Positions 26,857-36,162 are shown, counted from the stretch's first letter. The stretch: DNA of 64,000 bases from JBMNGW01 sp050950025 (GCA_050950025.1 JBMNGW010000004.1:123041-187040), one strand, 5' to 3'. The notes: a model not told the origin generated them from the letters alone. Program-made: numbers and translations.

Positions 26857-29552
26857 GAAGATCCAATTTCTAACGAAACTTTCAGGGGAATCGACAGCTG
26901 ATAAGCCTGCTGCATCCCCTCTTGAACAACTATTTTCATCTTTTCAATTTCAGCTTCGGGAACTTCAAAAATGAGCTCATCGTGAACTTGCAACAGTAAA
27001 CGACTGCTTAGCATGTGTTCCTCCATCCTCTTGCTGATACGCAGCATCGCCAGTTTCATAATATCGGCAGCCGAGCCTTGAATGGAAGTGTTGACCACAA
27101 TCCTCTCTGCTCCTGCTTGCTCCATTTTGTTGCGACTGAGAATTTCGGGGACATAGCGCTGACGCCCCAAAAGTGTTTTTACGGCTCCCGTTTTTTTGGC
27201 CACTTCAATGACGTTTTGCATATACTCTTTCACCTTGGAAAAGCGGGCAAAATAGTCATCAATAAATGTTTGAGCCTCTTTGCGAGTAATTTGTAACTCA
27301 TTAGAAAGTCTGAAAGCCGACATGCCGTACATCACGCCAAAGTTAATCGTCTTGGCAATCCGGCGTTGCTGAGCCAGCACTAAGGCGGGCATAGTATCAA
27401 AAATAAGGCTTGCCGTATGGGTGTGGATATCTTCACCGGCCAAAAAGGCCTCCTTAAGGCCATCATCATCGGCAAGGTGGGCCAATACGACCAGCTCAAT
27501 TTGAGCATAATCGGCCGATAAGAAAAGTGAACCGGATGAAGGAACAAAGGCCTCTCTGATTCTTCTGCCGTCTTCGCTGCGGATCGGAATATTCTGCAAA
27601 TTGGGGTTACGACTTGACAGGCGCCCTGTGGCAGTCCCAGTTTGGCTAAAAGAGGTGTGAATTCTCCCTGTTTGTGGATGAATCATCTGCGGCAGGGTAT
27701 CGACATACGTATTTTTTAATTTCACTAGGCCCCTGTTTTGGACTATCAGATTGGGCACAACATCTAAGTGGGCCAATTGTTCTAATGTGTCGGTGTCAGT
27801 AGAATACCCGGTTTTAATTTTTTTCACCGGGGGTAAGTTGCGCTCTTCAAATAGGACTTCTTGCAGTTGCTTGGTTGAGTTGATATTAAATGGATGGCCT
27901 ACTTCGTCATAAATTTGGTTCTCAATGGCTTGAATGCGTTCTGCTAGTTCATCGCTGAAGGTATCCAGTTCTTGCTTATCAACAGCAATACCACACAATT
28001 CCATCTCAGCTAGGATATGGACCAAAGGCATCTCCACTTCAGCAAAGAGTTTATCGAGCTGGCGCTCAGCAAGCTCTTTGGCAAGCACCTCATATAAGCG
28101 CCAAGTAACAAAGGCATCTTCGGCTCCATACGCAACAGCCTGATCAAGAGGCACCAAATCAAAAGTGGAACCCTTGGCAACAACGTCTTGGAATTTGATG
28201 GTTTCATACCCATCCAAATAGCGCTTGGCCAAATGATCCATATGGTAGATACCGCTGGCCGAATCGAGCATCCAAGCCGCTATCATAGTATCAAAATAAA
28301 GATTGGCACTTTCGATGCCCCAGCGGCGCAGAACTTTGTAATCGTACTTCAGATTCTGGCCCACCAACTTGATGTTCTTATTCACAATCAATTCTTTCAG
28401 CAGTTCTTTGGCTTGCTGTTGATCAACAATAGTTTCGCCTTGTGCTGTAAAAGGGACATACCAAGCTTCATTGGCTGTATTGGTGAAGCTAAAGCCTACC
28501 GGTACTGCTTCCATCTCATCAACTGAGGTTGTCTCAAAATCAAAGGCCATAATATTGCCTTCACCCATCTTCTTAAGTACCTGCTGCAGCTGTTGGATTG
28601 AATCAATAAGATGAACAGTGGCCGGGATATTCAATGTGCTTGTTTTAGGGGTGAGGTCAATCTGATCCGATTGTGCTGCCAAAGCAACTAAGCTAGCGGC
28701 ATTGGCCTCTTCAAAAAGAGGAATTGCTTTTTGCCACGCAATGGTCTCCACTTTGCATGTTTCGGGATGAAAGTCATCTATTTCAGCAATGTCATCCTGC
28801 AATGTCACCAGTGTTTTGCTTAAAAAGGCCATTTGCTCCGATTCACGCAATTTTTTAGTCACTGAGGGGGTAAATTCATTTATGTGGGCGTAAATTGCTT
28901 CCAGACTCGGATGCTCGCTTAACAGCTTCAAAGCTCCTTTAGGACCGATGCCGGCAACTCCGGGAACGTTGTCTGATGAATCGCCAATAAGTGCCAAATA
29001 ATCGACAATTTGAGAAGGCTTAATGCCAAACTCTTGCTCTACTTCTTTTTCACCAATAAGACGATACGAGCTCTCCCCTTTTCTGGGAGGGCGCAAAGCC
29101 GATACATCGGAGCTAACCAGCTGCAACAAATCTTTGTCACCGGTAACCATCACACTCTTAACTCCCGCTTTTGAGGCGCGGCGGATTAAAGAGGCTATCA
29201 CATCATCAGCTTCCCAGCCGTCAAGGCCGATGCGAGGAATATGAGCGGCTTCCAAAATAGCATTGATGCGGGGGACTTGCTCATGCAAATCTTGGGGAGC
29301 CGCATCGCGATTAGCTTTATATTGGTCATACAGCTTGTGGCGAAATGTCGGTTCTTTGGTATCCATTGCCACTGCTAGATAAGTTGGCTCCCACTGGCGC
29401 AGTAACATAAACAGCGTATTGAAAAACCCAAACAGGGCAGAAACGTTGTTTCCCTGTAAATCACGAAGTGGTCGATTAATAAAAGCAAAATAAGAGCGGT
29501 AAATAAGACTGTAACCGTCAATAATGTACAATGTCGGAGTGGTGGCACTCAT
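26838..29552 (-). CDS. polA: DNA polymerase I
   Basis: A complete 904-residue enzyme for repair and Okazaki fragment processing. Residues 1-290 are the 5'-3' exonuclease (IDGYSLIYRSYFAF, VTGDKDLLQLV, GVAGIGPKGALKLL). The 3'-5' proofreading domain keeps its acidic residues (AFDFETTS, LKYDYKV, AYGAEDAFV). The polymerase domain has motif A LFLSADYAQIEL, motif B RRIAKTINFGVMYG and motif C LLQVHDELIFE. It is followed by overlapping coaE. Confidence 0.97.
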   Translation of the reverse strand: MSATTPTLYIIDGYSLIYRSYFAFINRPLRDLQGNNVSALFGFFNTLFMLLRQWEPTYLAVAMDTKEPTFRHKLYDQYKANRDAAPQDLHEQVPRINAILEAAHIPRIGLDGWEADDVIASLIRRASKAGVKSVMVTGDKDLLQLVSSDVSALRPPRKGESSYRLIGEKEVEQEFGIKPSQIVDYLALIGDSSDNVPGVAGIGPKGALKLLSEHPSLEAIYAHINEFTPSVTKKLRESEQMAFLSKTLVTLQDDIAEIDDFHPETCKVETIAWQKAIPLFEEANAASLVALAAQSDQIDLTPKTSTLNIPATVHLIDSIQQLQQVLKKMGEGNIMAFDFETTSVDEMEAVPVGFSFTNTANEAWYVPFTAQGETIVDQQQAKELLKELIVNKNIKLVGQNLKYDYKVLRRWGIESANLYFDTMIAAWMLDSASGIYHMDHLAKRYLDGYETIKFQDVVAKGSTFDLVPLDQAVAYGAEDAFVTWRLYEVLAKELAERQLDKLFAEVEMPLVHILAEMELCGIAVDKQELDTFSDELAERIQAIENQIYDEVGHPFNINSTKQLQEVLFEERNLPPVKKIKTGYSTDTDTLEQLAHLDVVPNLIVQNRGLVKLKNTYVDTLPQMIHPQTGRIHTSFSQTGTATGRLSSRNPNLQNIPIRSEDGRRIREAFVPSSGSLFLSADYAQIELVVLAHLADDDGLKEAFLAGEDIHTHTASLIFDTMPALVLAQQRRIAKTINFGVMYGMSAFRLSNELQITRKEAQTFIDDYFARFSKVKEYMQNVIEVAKKTGAVKTLLGRQRYVPEILSRNKMEQAGAERIVVNTSIQGSAADIMKLAMLRISKRMEEHMLSSRLLLQVHDELIFEVPEAEIEKMKIVVQEGMQQAYQLSIPLKVSLEIGSSWGQMH

Positions 29553-29566
29553 TCATTTCTCCTTGT

Positions 29567-30316
29567 TCAGATAGAAACCGTCAATCCATCATACGCCACG
29601 ATGAACGAAGGGGGAAGGGAGCTTTGCAGCTTCTGATGGTCAATGCGATGGTTTAAATGGGTAAAATAGGTTGTTTTGGCCCCTATATGAACAGCTGCAT
29701 CTATCGCTTCGTCAATCGACATATGAGTAGGATGCGTCTCAAAACGAAGAGCATCCAAAACTACTGTTTCAACTCCTTTTAACATCTTCACCGAAGAGGG
29801 GGGAATCTCTTTACAATCAGTCAAATAGGCAAACTTACCGATACGGTACCCAAAGACTTCACTGCGCCCATGAACTAATGGAATAGGAATAAAAAGTAGG
29901 TTGCCAATTGTTACCCCCCTAGAATCTACATCTTTAAGATTCAACTGGGGAGAACCGGCATGGGTGTTTTTTAATGCATAGGAAAAGCGGGAGGCGATAT
30001 CAGCAAGCACTTGGGGCGGTCCGTAAACATCCAAGGCTTTGCTGTGAGTAAAAACTCGTACATCATCGATGCCGTTAATATGGTCGGCATGACTGTGAGT
30101 GTAAAACAGCGCATCAAGATGGTTAATATGAGCCCGTATCGCTTGTAATCTGAATTCGGGAGCAGTGTCGATAAGAATTGCTAATCCTTGATGGCGAATG
30201 AGTAATGAACAGCGGTACCGCTGATTCCGCGTATCAGTGGAAGTGCACACATCGCAGTTGCACCCGATGCGGGGCACCCCATGGCTGGTTCCCGTCCCTA
30301 AAAATGTAATGGTCAT
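29567..30316 (-). CDS. Metallo-beta-lactamase fold phosphodiesterase (PhnP-like)
   Basis: A 249-residue MBL hydrolase. The metal motif is THSHADH (His74, His76, Asp78, His79), with further ligands in PLVHGRS, LTDCKE and FTHLNHR. The N-terminal GTSHGVPRIGCNCDVCTSTD with its paired cysteines is typical of the PhnP / cyclic phosphate phosphodiesterase branch, which acts on phosphoribosyl cyclic phosphate or similar cyclic phosphodiesters. The true substrate is open. The start is 6 bases after a small membrane protein gene and 15 bases before polA, so it may be cotranscribed with both. Confidence 0.85.
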   Translation of the reverse strand: MTITFLGTGTSHGVPRIGCNCDVCTSTDTRNQRYRCSLLIRHQGLAILIDTAPEFRLQAIRAHINHLDALFYTHSHADHINGIDDVRVFTHSKALDVYGPPQVLADIASRFSYALKNTHAGSPQLNLKDVDSRGVTIGNLLFIPIPLVHGRSEVFGYRIGKFAYLTDCKEIPPSSVKMLKGVETVVLDALRFETHPTHMSIDEAIDAAVHIGAKTTYFTHLNHRIDHQKLQSSLPPSFIVAYDGLTVSI

Positions 30317-30322
30317 CCTTGC

Positions 30323-30478
30323 TCAATTCATCAACGTTTTCAACGTAACGTGCTCGTGATAACTGATGTTGAAAAACTTATTGGAAATTTCGGGGCTGAA
30401 AAAATAGATGAAAAAGAAAATCACAACGGCAAGGATAAGAGATTTAAAAAATGATCCTATTGCAGAACCTTTTGCCAT
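30323..30478 (-). CDS. 51-residue single-pass membrane protein
   Basis: A short reading frame from ATG 30478 to TGA 30323. A good binding site (AAGGAG, 10 bases upstream) precedes it. The protein starts MAKGSAIGSFFKSL and has one strongly hydrophobic helix at about residues 14-29 (ILAVVIFFFIYFF), followed by a polar tail of about 20 residues ending TLMN. The stop lies 6 bases before the phosphodiesterase ATG, which supports translational coupling. I do not recognise the family. A basic N-terminus then a helix suggests an N-in topology. Confidence 0.7.
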   Translation of the reverse strand: MAKGSAIGSFFKSLILAVVIFFFIYFFSPEISNKFFNISYHEHVTLKTLMN

Positions 30479-30542
30479 ACTGACTGCTCCTTATTAGCAA
30501 GAGTATGGTAACACAGACAAACAAAAATCGCCAGACGGCAGT

Positions 30543-31184
30543 TTAAAGAGTCATCACCATTGAAGCTCCGATTCTTCCTTCACTCCAAATTGGGGCTAAC
30601 AGGGAAAATTCTGGCTCTGAGTAAGAAAAACCAGTAGAGGGGACTTGGTAGTTTAGCCCGAAAGAGAGCTTACTAATATGAATGTCGAGTCGAAGGCGGT
30701 AAGCTAGGCGAATGTCACTCAAAAAGTCTTCTAAGTCTTTTTGTCCCAATATATTGGACTCCGAACCGGCCCAAAAATCGATGTCAAAAGTATCTGTGAC
30801 ATTAAAGCCAAGCAGCGAACCCACCCCAAAGCTGAAAGTAGAAGCAACTGAAGATTTGGAAGAAAACCCCACGGCCACCATACCAAATAGGCGCTGGGCG
30901 ATATCATCTTTGAATACCGCTTTACCTGTTTCACTGACATCAATAATTTCGCCTTGCTGAATCAGCATGTAGGCATCTAAATTGGCTCCCAGGATTTTTG
31001 CCCTCAGCTCCGTTCCGGTAGCCCAGTTATGCACATCAATAACAGAAGCTTGCAATACTTCATCAGAGGTAAGATCAAGTTGCAATTGGTTAATTGTTCC
31101 AACGCCAAGTGAAAACAGCTTACCGGCAAACAATAAGCCGGAGAAACTTACACTTAAAAGCAGCAGCACAACAAGCCGTTTCAC
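30543..31184 (-). CDS. Small outer-membrane beta-barrel protein (copy 1)
   Basis: A 213-residue protein from GTG 31184, preceded by a strong GAGGAGAGGGAG site. The signal peptide MKRLVVLLLLSVSFSGLLFAG ends about residue 20. The mature part is alternating strands and turns (FSLGVGTINQLQL, LAYRLRLDIHISKLSFGLNY) and ends GRIGASMVMTL, consistent with a small barrel. It shares strand layout and the segment W.TG.ELR.K.L.A with copies 2 and 3, so the three are likely paralogues. Function unknown. A hairpin lies just upstream. Confidence 0.72.
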   Translation of the reverse strand: MKRLVVLLLLSVSFSGLLFAGKLFSLGVGTINQLQLDLTSDEVLQASVIDVHNWATGTELRAKILGANLDAYMLIQQGEIIDVSETGKAVFKDDIAQRLFGMVAVGFSSKSSVASTFSFGVGSLLGFNVTDTFDIDFWAGSESNILGQKDLEDFLSDIRLAYRLRLDIHISKLSFGLNYQVPSTGFSYSEPEFSLLAPIWSEGRIGASMVMTL

Positions 31185-31207
31185 ACTCCCTCTCCTCTTT
31201 TCATACG

Positions 31208-31237
31208 CATGCCCCGCTTTTTGGTAAACGGGGCATG
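31208..31237. other. GC-rich hairpin between barrel genes
   Basis: A perfect 9-bp inverted repeat, CATGCCCCG (31208-31216) and CGGGGCATG (31229-31237), with a 12-base loop, between barrel copies 2 and 1. Neither strand has a T run directly after it, so attenuation or mRNA stabilisation is likelier than clean termination. Confidence 0.65.
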
Positions 31238-31261
31238 TCCTGTAACAACCATACGTTTAGA

Positions 31262-31867
31262 TTAAAACAGCGTGTACAATAACGATACTCCCACTGTTCC
31301 GCCTGCTTCAAAGTCGGGCAACATCTTCTCCCAGTCCTGCTCTTCAAAAGTGAAGCCAGCGCTGTCGATGATGTAGCTAAGACCAAACAACAATTTGCCC
31401 AGTTTCAAATCGGCAGTCGCTCTGTAAGTCATCGGAGCATTCATGAAGGCAGTGGAAAAATCAACATCGGTTTCGGGGGTACCGGCAATCATTACTGTGG
31501 GATTGGCAAAATCGCTGTCAAATTGAACACTCATTCTTGGGCCCATCCCCAATCCGATGCGTAAAAGTCCCAGCAAGTCAAACGAGACACCGCCGGTAAG
31601 AATACCGCTGAGCTGATGCCCATCATCAATGCTGGAATACAGACCTGCCAATCCGACTTCGGCAAACAAAAGGCGCAAGCGGATATCGGGGCCAAAAGCC
31701 CAGTTCTCAATGTCTTCAAATCCGTCTTGCCACTCAAGTTCATCAGCTACAGATACGGCACCGTTGTATTGGGCAGTGGCTCCCAAACTCAGGCTCAGAA
31801 TTCCGGCAAAAAGCCCCGCCGGGACCAGGGCAAGTATCATAAGCACCACAAGTATAGTCTTTCTCAT
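31262..31867 (-). CDS. Small outer-membrane beta-barrel protein (copy 2)
   Basis: About 201 residues from ATG 31867, chosen because AAGGAG lies 8 bases upstream and the signal peptide MRKTILVVLMILALVPAGLFAG starts there. A longer in-frame extension to 31939 lacks these signs. The mature protein has strands such as ILSLSLGATAQYNGAV, DIRLRLLFAEVGLAGLY and LRIGLGMGPRMSVQF, and ends GVSLLYTLF with a terminal Phe, the usual signal for outer-membrane assembly. It lies 79 bases after copy 3, its likely operon partner. Function unknown. Confidence 0.75.
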   Translation of the reverse strand: MRKTILVVLMILALVPAGLFAGILSLSLGATAQYNGAVSVADELEWQDGFEDIENWAFGPDIRLRLLFAEVGLAGLYSSIDDGHQLSGILTGGVSFDLLGLLRIGLGMGPRMSVQFDSDFANPTVMIAGTPETDVDFSTAFMNAPMTYRATADLKLGKLLFGLSYIIDSAGFTFEEQDWEKMLPDFEAGGTVGVSLLYTLF

Positions 31868-31946
31868 GACAAAATCTCCTTTGCTAAGGAACCGAGTTCC
31901 CATGCTTTTCATAACATCACAGAAACCAAAAGGTTTCACTCTTTGC

Positions 31947-32558
31947 CTAAAATAGTCCTAATTGGATTGCAAGTCCAATTTTATCATGTTTAGATGAGCG
32001 CAAGATTTCTGTCCATCCACCCGGCTCGCCAATGCTTTTCAAATCACTGATGCTGTTCATCAGATAAAACAAGCCAATCTTTGCCGAACCAATCAACACA
32101 TCCAAACCAAATTTCAGATGTATAGGTGAACTGTACAATACATCTTCAAAACTAACTGAAGAGGCATCAAGACCGTTAATTTTTGTCTCCCCCGCCTCAG
32201 GATACAAAAAATCGGTCGTCAAGCCCGTTCCCACACTAACATACAGTGAATCGGTTACCAACGGAACACTTACCGAAAGAGTCGACAGTAACGAGAAAGT
32301 CTCTTCGGTCTCTCCGTAAGGCATCAAAGCAACAACTGCAAGATCCAAAAAAGAGAAGCGGGTATTAACACCTATACCGATAGTCCACTGTTTCCCATTG
32401 CCCATACCGGCAAAAAAACCCTCTTCAGCAGAACTACTTGTATCATAAACTCCGCTTAACCCTATTCCCACTTCAAAAAGACTTCGGGCGCTAATGGGTG
32501 TTGCACAGACAAAGATAAGCACCAACAGTGCCGTTAAGCTTTTTGACAATCTGAACAA
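31947..32558 (-). CDS. Small outer-membrane beta-barrel protein (copy 3)
   Basis: A 203-residue protein from TTG 32558, supported by a strong AGGGAGGAG site at normal spacing. The signal peptide is MFRLSKSLTALLVLIFVCATPISA. Barrel-like strands follow (LFEVGIGLSGVY, WTIGIGVNTRFSF, LYVSVGTGLTTDF), and the protein ends IGLAIQLGLF with a terminal Phe. It is the first of three tandem, probably paralogous, barrels. The 147 bases upstream, to the nadE stop, would hold the promoter. Function unknown. Confidence 0.74.
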   Translation of the reverse strand: MFRLSKSLTALLVLIFVCATPISARSLFEVGIGLSGVYDTSSSAEEGFFAGMGNGKQWTIGIGVNTRFSFLDLAVVALMPYGETEETFSLLSTLSVSVPLVTDSLYVSVGTGLTTDFLYPEAGETKINGLDASSVSFEDVLYSSPIHLKFGLDVLIGSAKIGLFYLMNSISDLKSIGEPGGWTEILRSSKHDKIGLAIQLGLF

Positions 32559-32705
32559 TAGACTCCTCCCTAAGTTAACCGATACAGGTTACATATCATA
32601 ACTATAACATCTGAAAGAGGGAAAAGGATACACTTTTTTTTACAGAAGCTTAGCTTACATCCACCGGAGATACGTTTAAAGTGTTTACTCCAAGAGTGTT
32701 ATCCC

Positions 32706-34616
32706 TTAGAGTTGCTCAATCTCTGATAGCCACAAAGCACTGCTGCTGTCACTGCTCATACGTAGCTCCCCTCGGGGACTAAGCGCTACTGTTCCAACTT
32801 TCGGACCATCGGGTAGGCAGGAACGCTTAAACTGCTGAGAGAAAAAGCGGCTAATAAAAACTTTCAGCCACGATTTAAGCTCTGTTCGATCATAGGTATT
32901 ACCAAAAGCATAACTGGCCAAACGGAACAATTTTGCCGGCCCGGCTCCCCTTCTGAGCATGTGGTAGAGGAAAAAATCGTGCAATTCGTAGGGCCCGACA
33001 ATAGATTCGGTTTTTTGGGAAATCTCTCCGTTTGTAGGAGGAAGGAGCTCCGGTGAGACAGGAGTTGCTAAAATATCTTGGATAATAGGCTCCAACTCCT
33101 TAAGACCCAGCTGTTTGGCAGCAAATGCTATTAAAGGGCGTAGCAGTGTTTTGGGAATTGAACTATTAAGACCATACATCGACATATGATCGCCGTTATA
33201 GGTAGTCCACCCCAAAGCTAATTCTGACATATCGCCAGTTCCTACCACCAAAGCCCCCTCTTTGTTGGCAATATCCATGAGCACTTGCGTCCTTTCGCGA
33301 GCTTGCGAGTTCTCATAGGTACTATCATGGAGATTCGGATCGTGGTCGATATCGTGAAAATGTTGCAATACTGCCTTAGTAATATCGATACTGCGTACAG
33401 TGGTTCCCAAGGCTTTGCCCAATTCAAGAGCATTGTTTTTAGTCCGCTTGGTGGTGCCAAAACAGGGCATTGTAATAGCTAAAATTCCACTGCGCTTAAG
33501 CTCTAGTTTATCACAGGTAAGAGCGCTTACCAAAAGTGCCAAGGTTGAATCTAGGCCACCTGAGACCCCTATCACCATTTTTTGGGTACCGATATGTTGC
33601 AAACGCTTAGCCAAGGCAGCTGTTTGAATCGCCACAATAGTTGCACATCTAGTAGATAATCGTGTTTCGTCTGTCGGAACAAACGGTGTTTTAGCAATAT
33701 AGCGGGTAAGAGGAGTCTCTTTCAACGGTAAATCAAACCAAATTGTTTGGTAGTTTAAATCATGTACATTGCAAAACAGAGGCGATTTTTGCCGCTCCGA
33801 AACAAGATAGTGCACATCTATTTCACTACGAAGAATCCCTTCAAAACCAACAGGACTTTCGGCAAGCAGCGTGCCGTTTTCAGCCACCATGTTATGAGCT
33901 AGGCATACAGCATCGGTACTTGATTCGCCTTGGCCCGAAGAAGCATACACATAAGCCAGCAGATTTTGAGCACTATGCATAGAAACAAGATTTCTTCGGT
34001 ATTCAGCTTTTTCTACCAACTCAGGACTTGATGATAAATTAAGCACCAGTGTTGCCCCGGCAGCTGCATGATAAATAGAGGGGGGAGAGGGAACCCACAC
34101 ATCATTGCAAATTTCAACAGCAAAGATCAATGAAGCAAGCGAGCTACAGCCAAACAACAAATGGACGCCAAAAGGAATTGGCAGACCATCAATGATGATT
34201 GTCTGATTCATTTTCTCAGAAGCGGCAAACCACCTGATCTCTTGCTGCCCTTCACTGTTACTTACATAGCTTTTGGGAACAATGCCCAAAATTCTCCCTT
34301 TGTGGATAACAGCCGCACAGTTATACAGCTTACTTTCATGCAAAAGGGGCAAACCAACAACAGCAATAAGATCTAACGGTCCAGAGGCTTCAACGACCAT
34401 TTGCAGAGCTTCCAAAGAGCCTCTTAGAAGTATTTCTTGGTAAAATAAATCACCGCAACTGTAGGAACTTAACCCCAATTCAGGGAAAACGGCCACATCA
34501 ACCCCTTGGGCAGCAGCTGCTTGTAGCAAAGAGATAGTCTGTAATGCATTAAATTGCGTATCGGCAACTTTAACCTGCGGTGTAATAGCAGCTACTGTTA
34601 CAAACCCATCTCTCAT
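32706..34616 (-). CDS. nadE: Glutamine-dependent NAD(+) synthetase
   Basis: A 636-residue two-domain enzyme for the last step of NAD synthesis. The N-terminal nitrilase-type amidase has the Glu-Lys-Cys triad in VFPELGLSS (Glu46), GIVPKSYV and EICNDVW. The C-terminal ammonia-transfer/adenylation domain has GVSGGLDSTLAL, GTGDMSELALGW and the family ending. It has a good AGGAGG site. It keeps its glutaminase, in contrast to guaA in this window. Confidence 0.95.
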   Translation of the reverse strand: MRDGFVTVAAITPQVKVADTQFNALQTISLLQAAAAQGVDVAVFPELGLSSYSCGDLFYQEILLRGSLEALQMVVEASGPLDLIAVVGLPLLHESKLYNCAAVIHKGRILGIVPKSYVSNSEGQQEIRWFAASEKMNQTIIIDGLPIPFGVHLLFGCSSLASLIFAVEICNDVWVPSPPSIYHAAAGATLVLNLSSSPELVEKAEYRRNLVSMHSAQNLLAYVYASSGQGESSTDAVCLAHNMVAENGTLLAESPVGFEGILRSEIDVHYLVSERQKSPLFCNVHDLNYQTIWFDLPLKETPLTRYIAKTPFVPTDETRLSTRCATIVAIQTAALAKRLQHIGTQKMVIGVSGGLDSTLALLVSALTCDKLELKRSGILAITMPCFGTTKRTKNNALELGKALGTTVRSIDITKAVLQHFHDIDHDPNLHDSTYENSQARERTQVLMDIANKEGALVVGTGDMSELALGWTTYNGDHMSMYGLNSSIPKTLLRPLIAFAAKQLGLKELEPIIQDILATPVSPELLPPTNGEISQKTESIVGPYELHDFFLYHMLRRGAGPAKLFRLASYAFGNTYDRTELKSWLKVFISRFFSQQFKRSCLPDGPKVGTVALSPRGELRMSSDSSSALWLSEIEQL

Positions 34617-34728
34617 ACACGCCTCCTAAGGACTCTCCTGTACCATACTCTGAATATAAACGATTGCATAGCAACCAAAGTCATACATCTATTTTATGTC
34701 ACAAAAACAAATACAGAGTGAATTCTTT

Positions 34729-35271
34729 CTACTTTCTGCCTATGTACCCACCGCTAATCCCCCGAGAATCGGCAATGACAATAACAGCATCGGGAGAATG
34801 GGCATTAATTAACGCTACGGCTGAGGCAATTCTTTTGCGCTTTAAATGCAGAAGCAATATGTCCCGTTCCCCGCTGCGTCCCATCCCTCTAAGCACAGTC
34901 ACGGCAAAGTTCTCACTGCGCAGGGTTTCAGCTAAGGCTTTACTTTCGGGAGAATCGGGAACAATGACCTGAATACTGCTTAAGCCAAAAGCTAATTTGT
35001 CCTCTAACCATGATCCTAAATAGTTGCCCACCGAAAACGCTAAGGCAAAGACTAAGATACGCAATGGGTCTTCTTGGTACCCTTCCAAAACGGTGCCGGT
35101 AATAACCAGCCACAACAGAATATCAAAAAAAGCAATGAGGGCCCCCTTGACTCGCTCTCCTCTGTTGATGAGAACCATTCTCAGGGTAGAGACTGTCACT
35201 TCAATAATCTTGCCGAAGAAAATAAGGAAGTATAACCAAATTCCAAGACGCTGCAGAATATCCACCGTCAA
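34729..35271 (-). CDS. UPF0316/DUF2179 membrane protein
   Basis: A 180-residue protein. Three hydrophobic helices lie in the first 95 residues (LGIWLYFLIFFGKIIEV, ALIAFFDILLWLVI, LRILVFALAFSVGNYLGS), followed by a soluble domain of about 80 residues matching the DUF2179 pattern (QVIVPDSPESKALAETLR, VTVLRGMGRSGERDILLLHLKRK). The family is of unknown function. It is 112 bases downstream of the next upstream minus gene's end region and could be cotranscribed with the TVP38-like gene 36 bases upstream. Confidence 0.82.
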   Translation of the reverse strand: MTVDILQRLGIWLYFLIFFGKIIEVTVSTLRMVLINRGERVKGALIAFFDILLWLVITGTVLEGYQEDPLRILVFALAFSVGNYLGSWLEDKLAFGLSSIQVIVPDSPESKALAETLRSENFAVTVLRGMGRSGERDILLLHLKRKRIASAVALINAHSPDAVIVIADSRGISGGYIGRK

Positions 35272-35306
35272 CCTCCAACACGTAAGCTAGAAACCTAATA
35301 TACCAT

Positions 35307-35990
35307 TCATTGTTCTGAATTGGAACAAAAGCGACCTTTGAACAAAAACAAAGAGACCAAAGCCAAAACCACAACAACTGCCAAAGGAGCTAAGAACTCC
35401 CATGAAAGAGGATTATCAAGATTAGCAGCGGCAATGGTAGTGGCTACCATCACCGGAGCGATGCCAAGTACTCCACCACCTATGTAGGAGCCATAGGGAA
35501 TGTGTAAAGAGCCTAAAAAGAGATTGCTCAGTTCATGAGGTATTTTACCGATAAATTTTACTAAAAAGGTAAACAGGAATGCAGAGTTTTCCTTTAGTTG
35601 CTGCAGTGTTTGCAACTTGGGAAACGTTCCTGTCAATCTATCGACCACCTTTTTAGCAGCAAAACGGCCAAACAGATACGGAGCTTGCATATTAATCACA
35701 ATACCCAGAACATTCACTGCCAAAGCCCATCCCAGTGGATACATATTGGCACTAGCGGCATACAACAAAGCATACGGTAGGCCAAAAGAGATTGATTTTA
35801 AAGCATATAACCCCAATAACGAAAGAAGCGACACAAAGGGGTTTTGAAGTGACAACTGCTGCAAAGCATTAAGCGAACTCAATCCATGCCGTAAGACAAA
35901 GCGACTTATCACAACCAAAGCAACCAGAAGGCTCACTATCCGCACAATCTGTACCAGTGATGATCCTGTTTTGGCATTTTTTTCTTCCAT
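35307..35990 (-). CDS. TVP38/TMEM64 (DedA-like) membrane protein
   Basis: About 227 residues from ATG 35990 (MEEKNAKTG); a longer frame to 36017 is less likely. Hydrophobic helices flank the family core: KSISFGLPYALLYAASANMYPLG, ALAVNVLGIVINMQAPYLFGRFAAKK, and KFIGKIPHELSNLFLGS. This VTT-domain family takes part in lipid scrambling or undecaprenyl phosphate recycling in some bacteria; the role here is not known. It is divergent from the dehydrogenase operon. Confidence 0.82.
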   Translation of the reverse strand: MEEKNAKTGSSLVQIVRIVSLLVALVVISRFVLRHGLSSLNALQQLSLQNPFVSLLSLLGLYALKSISFGLPYALLYAASANMYPLGWALAVNVLGIVINMQAPYLFGRFAAKKVVDRLTGTFPKLQTLQQLKENSAFLFTFLVKFIGKIPHELSNLFLGSLHIPYGSYIGGGVLGIAPVMVATTIAAANLDNPLSWEFLAPLAVVVVLALVSLFLFKGRFCSNSEQ

Positions 35991-36068
35991 CCCTTTATAC
36001 ATACAGATAATCGGCAACTAGGCAAGCTCTGAATCACAGCTTACGTTCTTGCCAAAAAATGAACTCTC

Positions 36069-36135
36069 TTTACAAATGTAAAGTTTTTACTTCTAAATTT
36101 TACATTTGACAAACAAATCAGCGAAATGATACACT
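36069..36135 (+). promoter_or_regulatory. Promoter and operator-like inverted repeat before the dehydrogenase operon
   Basis: A -35 TTGACA is at 36106-36111 and an extended -10 TGATACACT at 36127-36135 (hexamer TACACT at 36130-36135, 18-base spacing). A perfect 10-bp inverted repeat, CAAATGTAAA (36073-36082) and TTTACATTTG (36099-36108), overlaps the -35; the left copy also forms the near-palindrome TTTACAAATGTAAA (36069-36082). The layout suits binding by the SorC-type regulator encoded at the operon end. AGAAGGAGA serves as ribosome site for the first gene. Confidence 0.65.
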
Positions 36136-36162
36136 TTTACCACATCAGAAGGAGAAAGCGGT

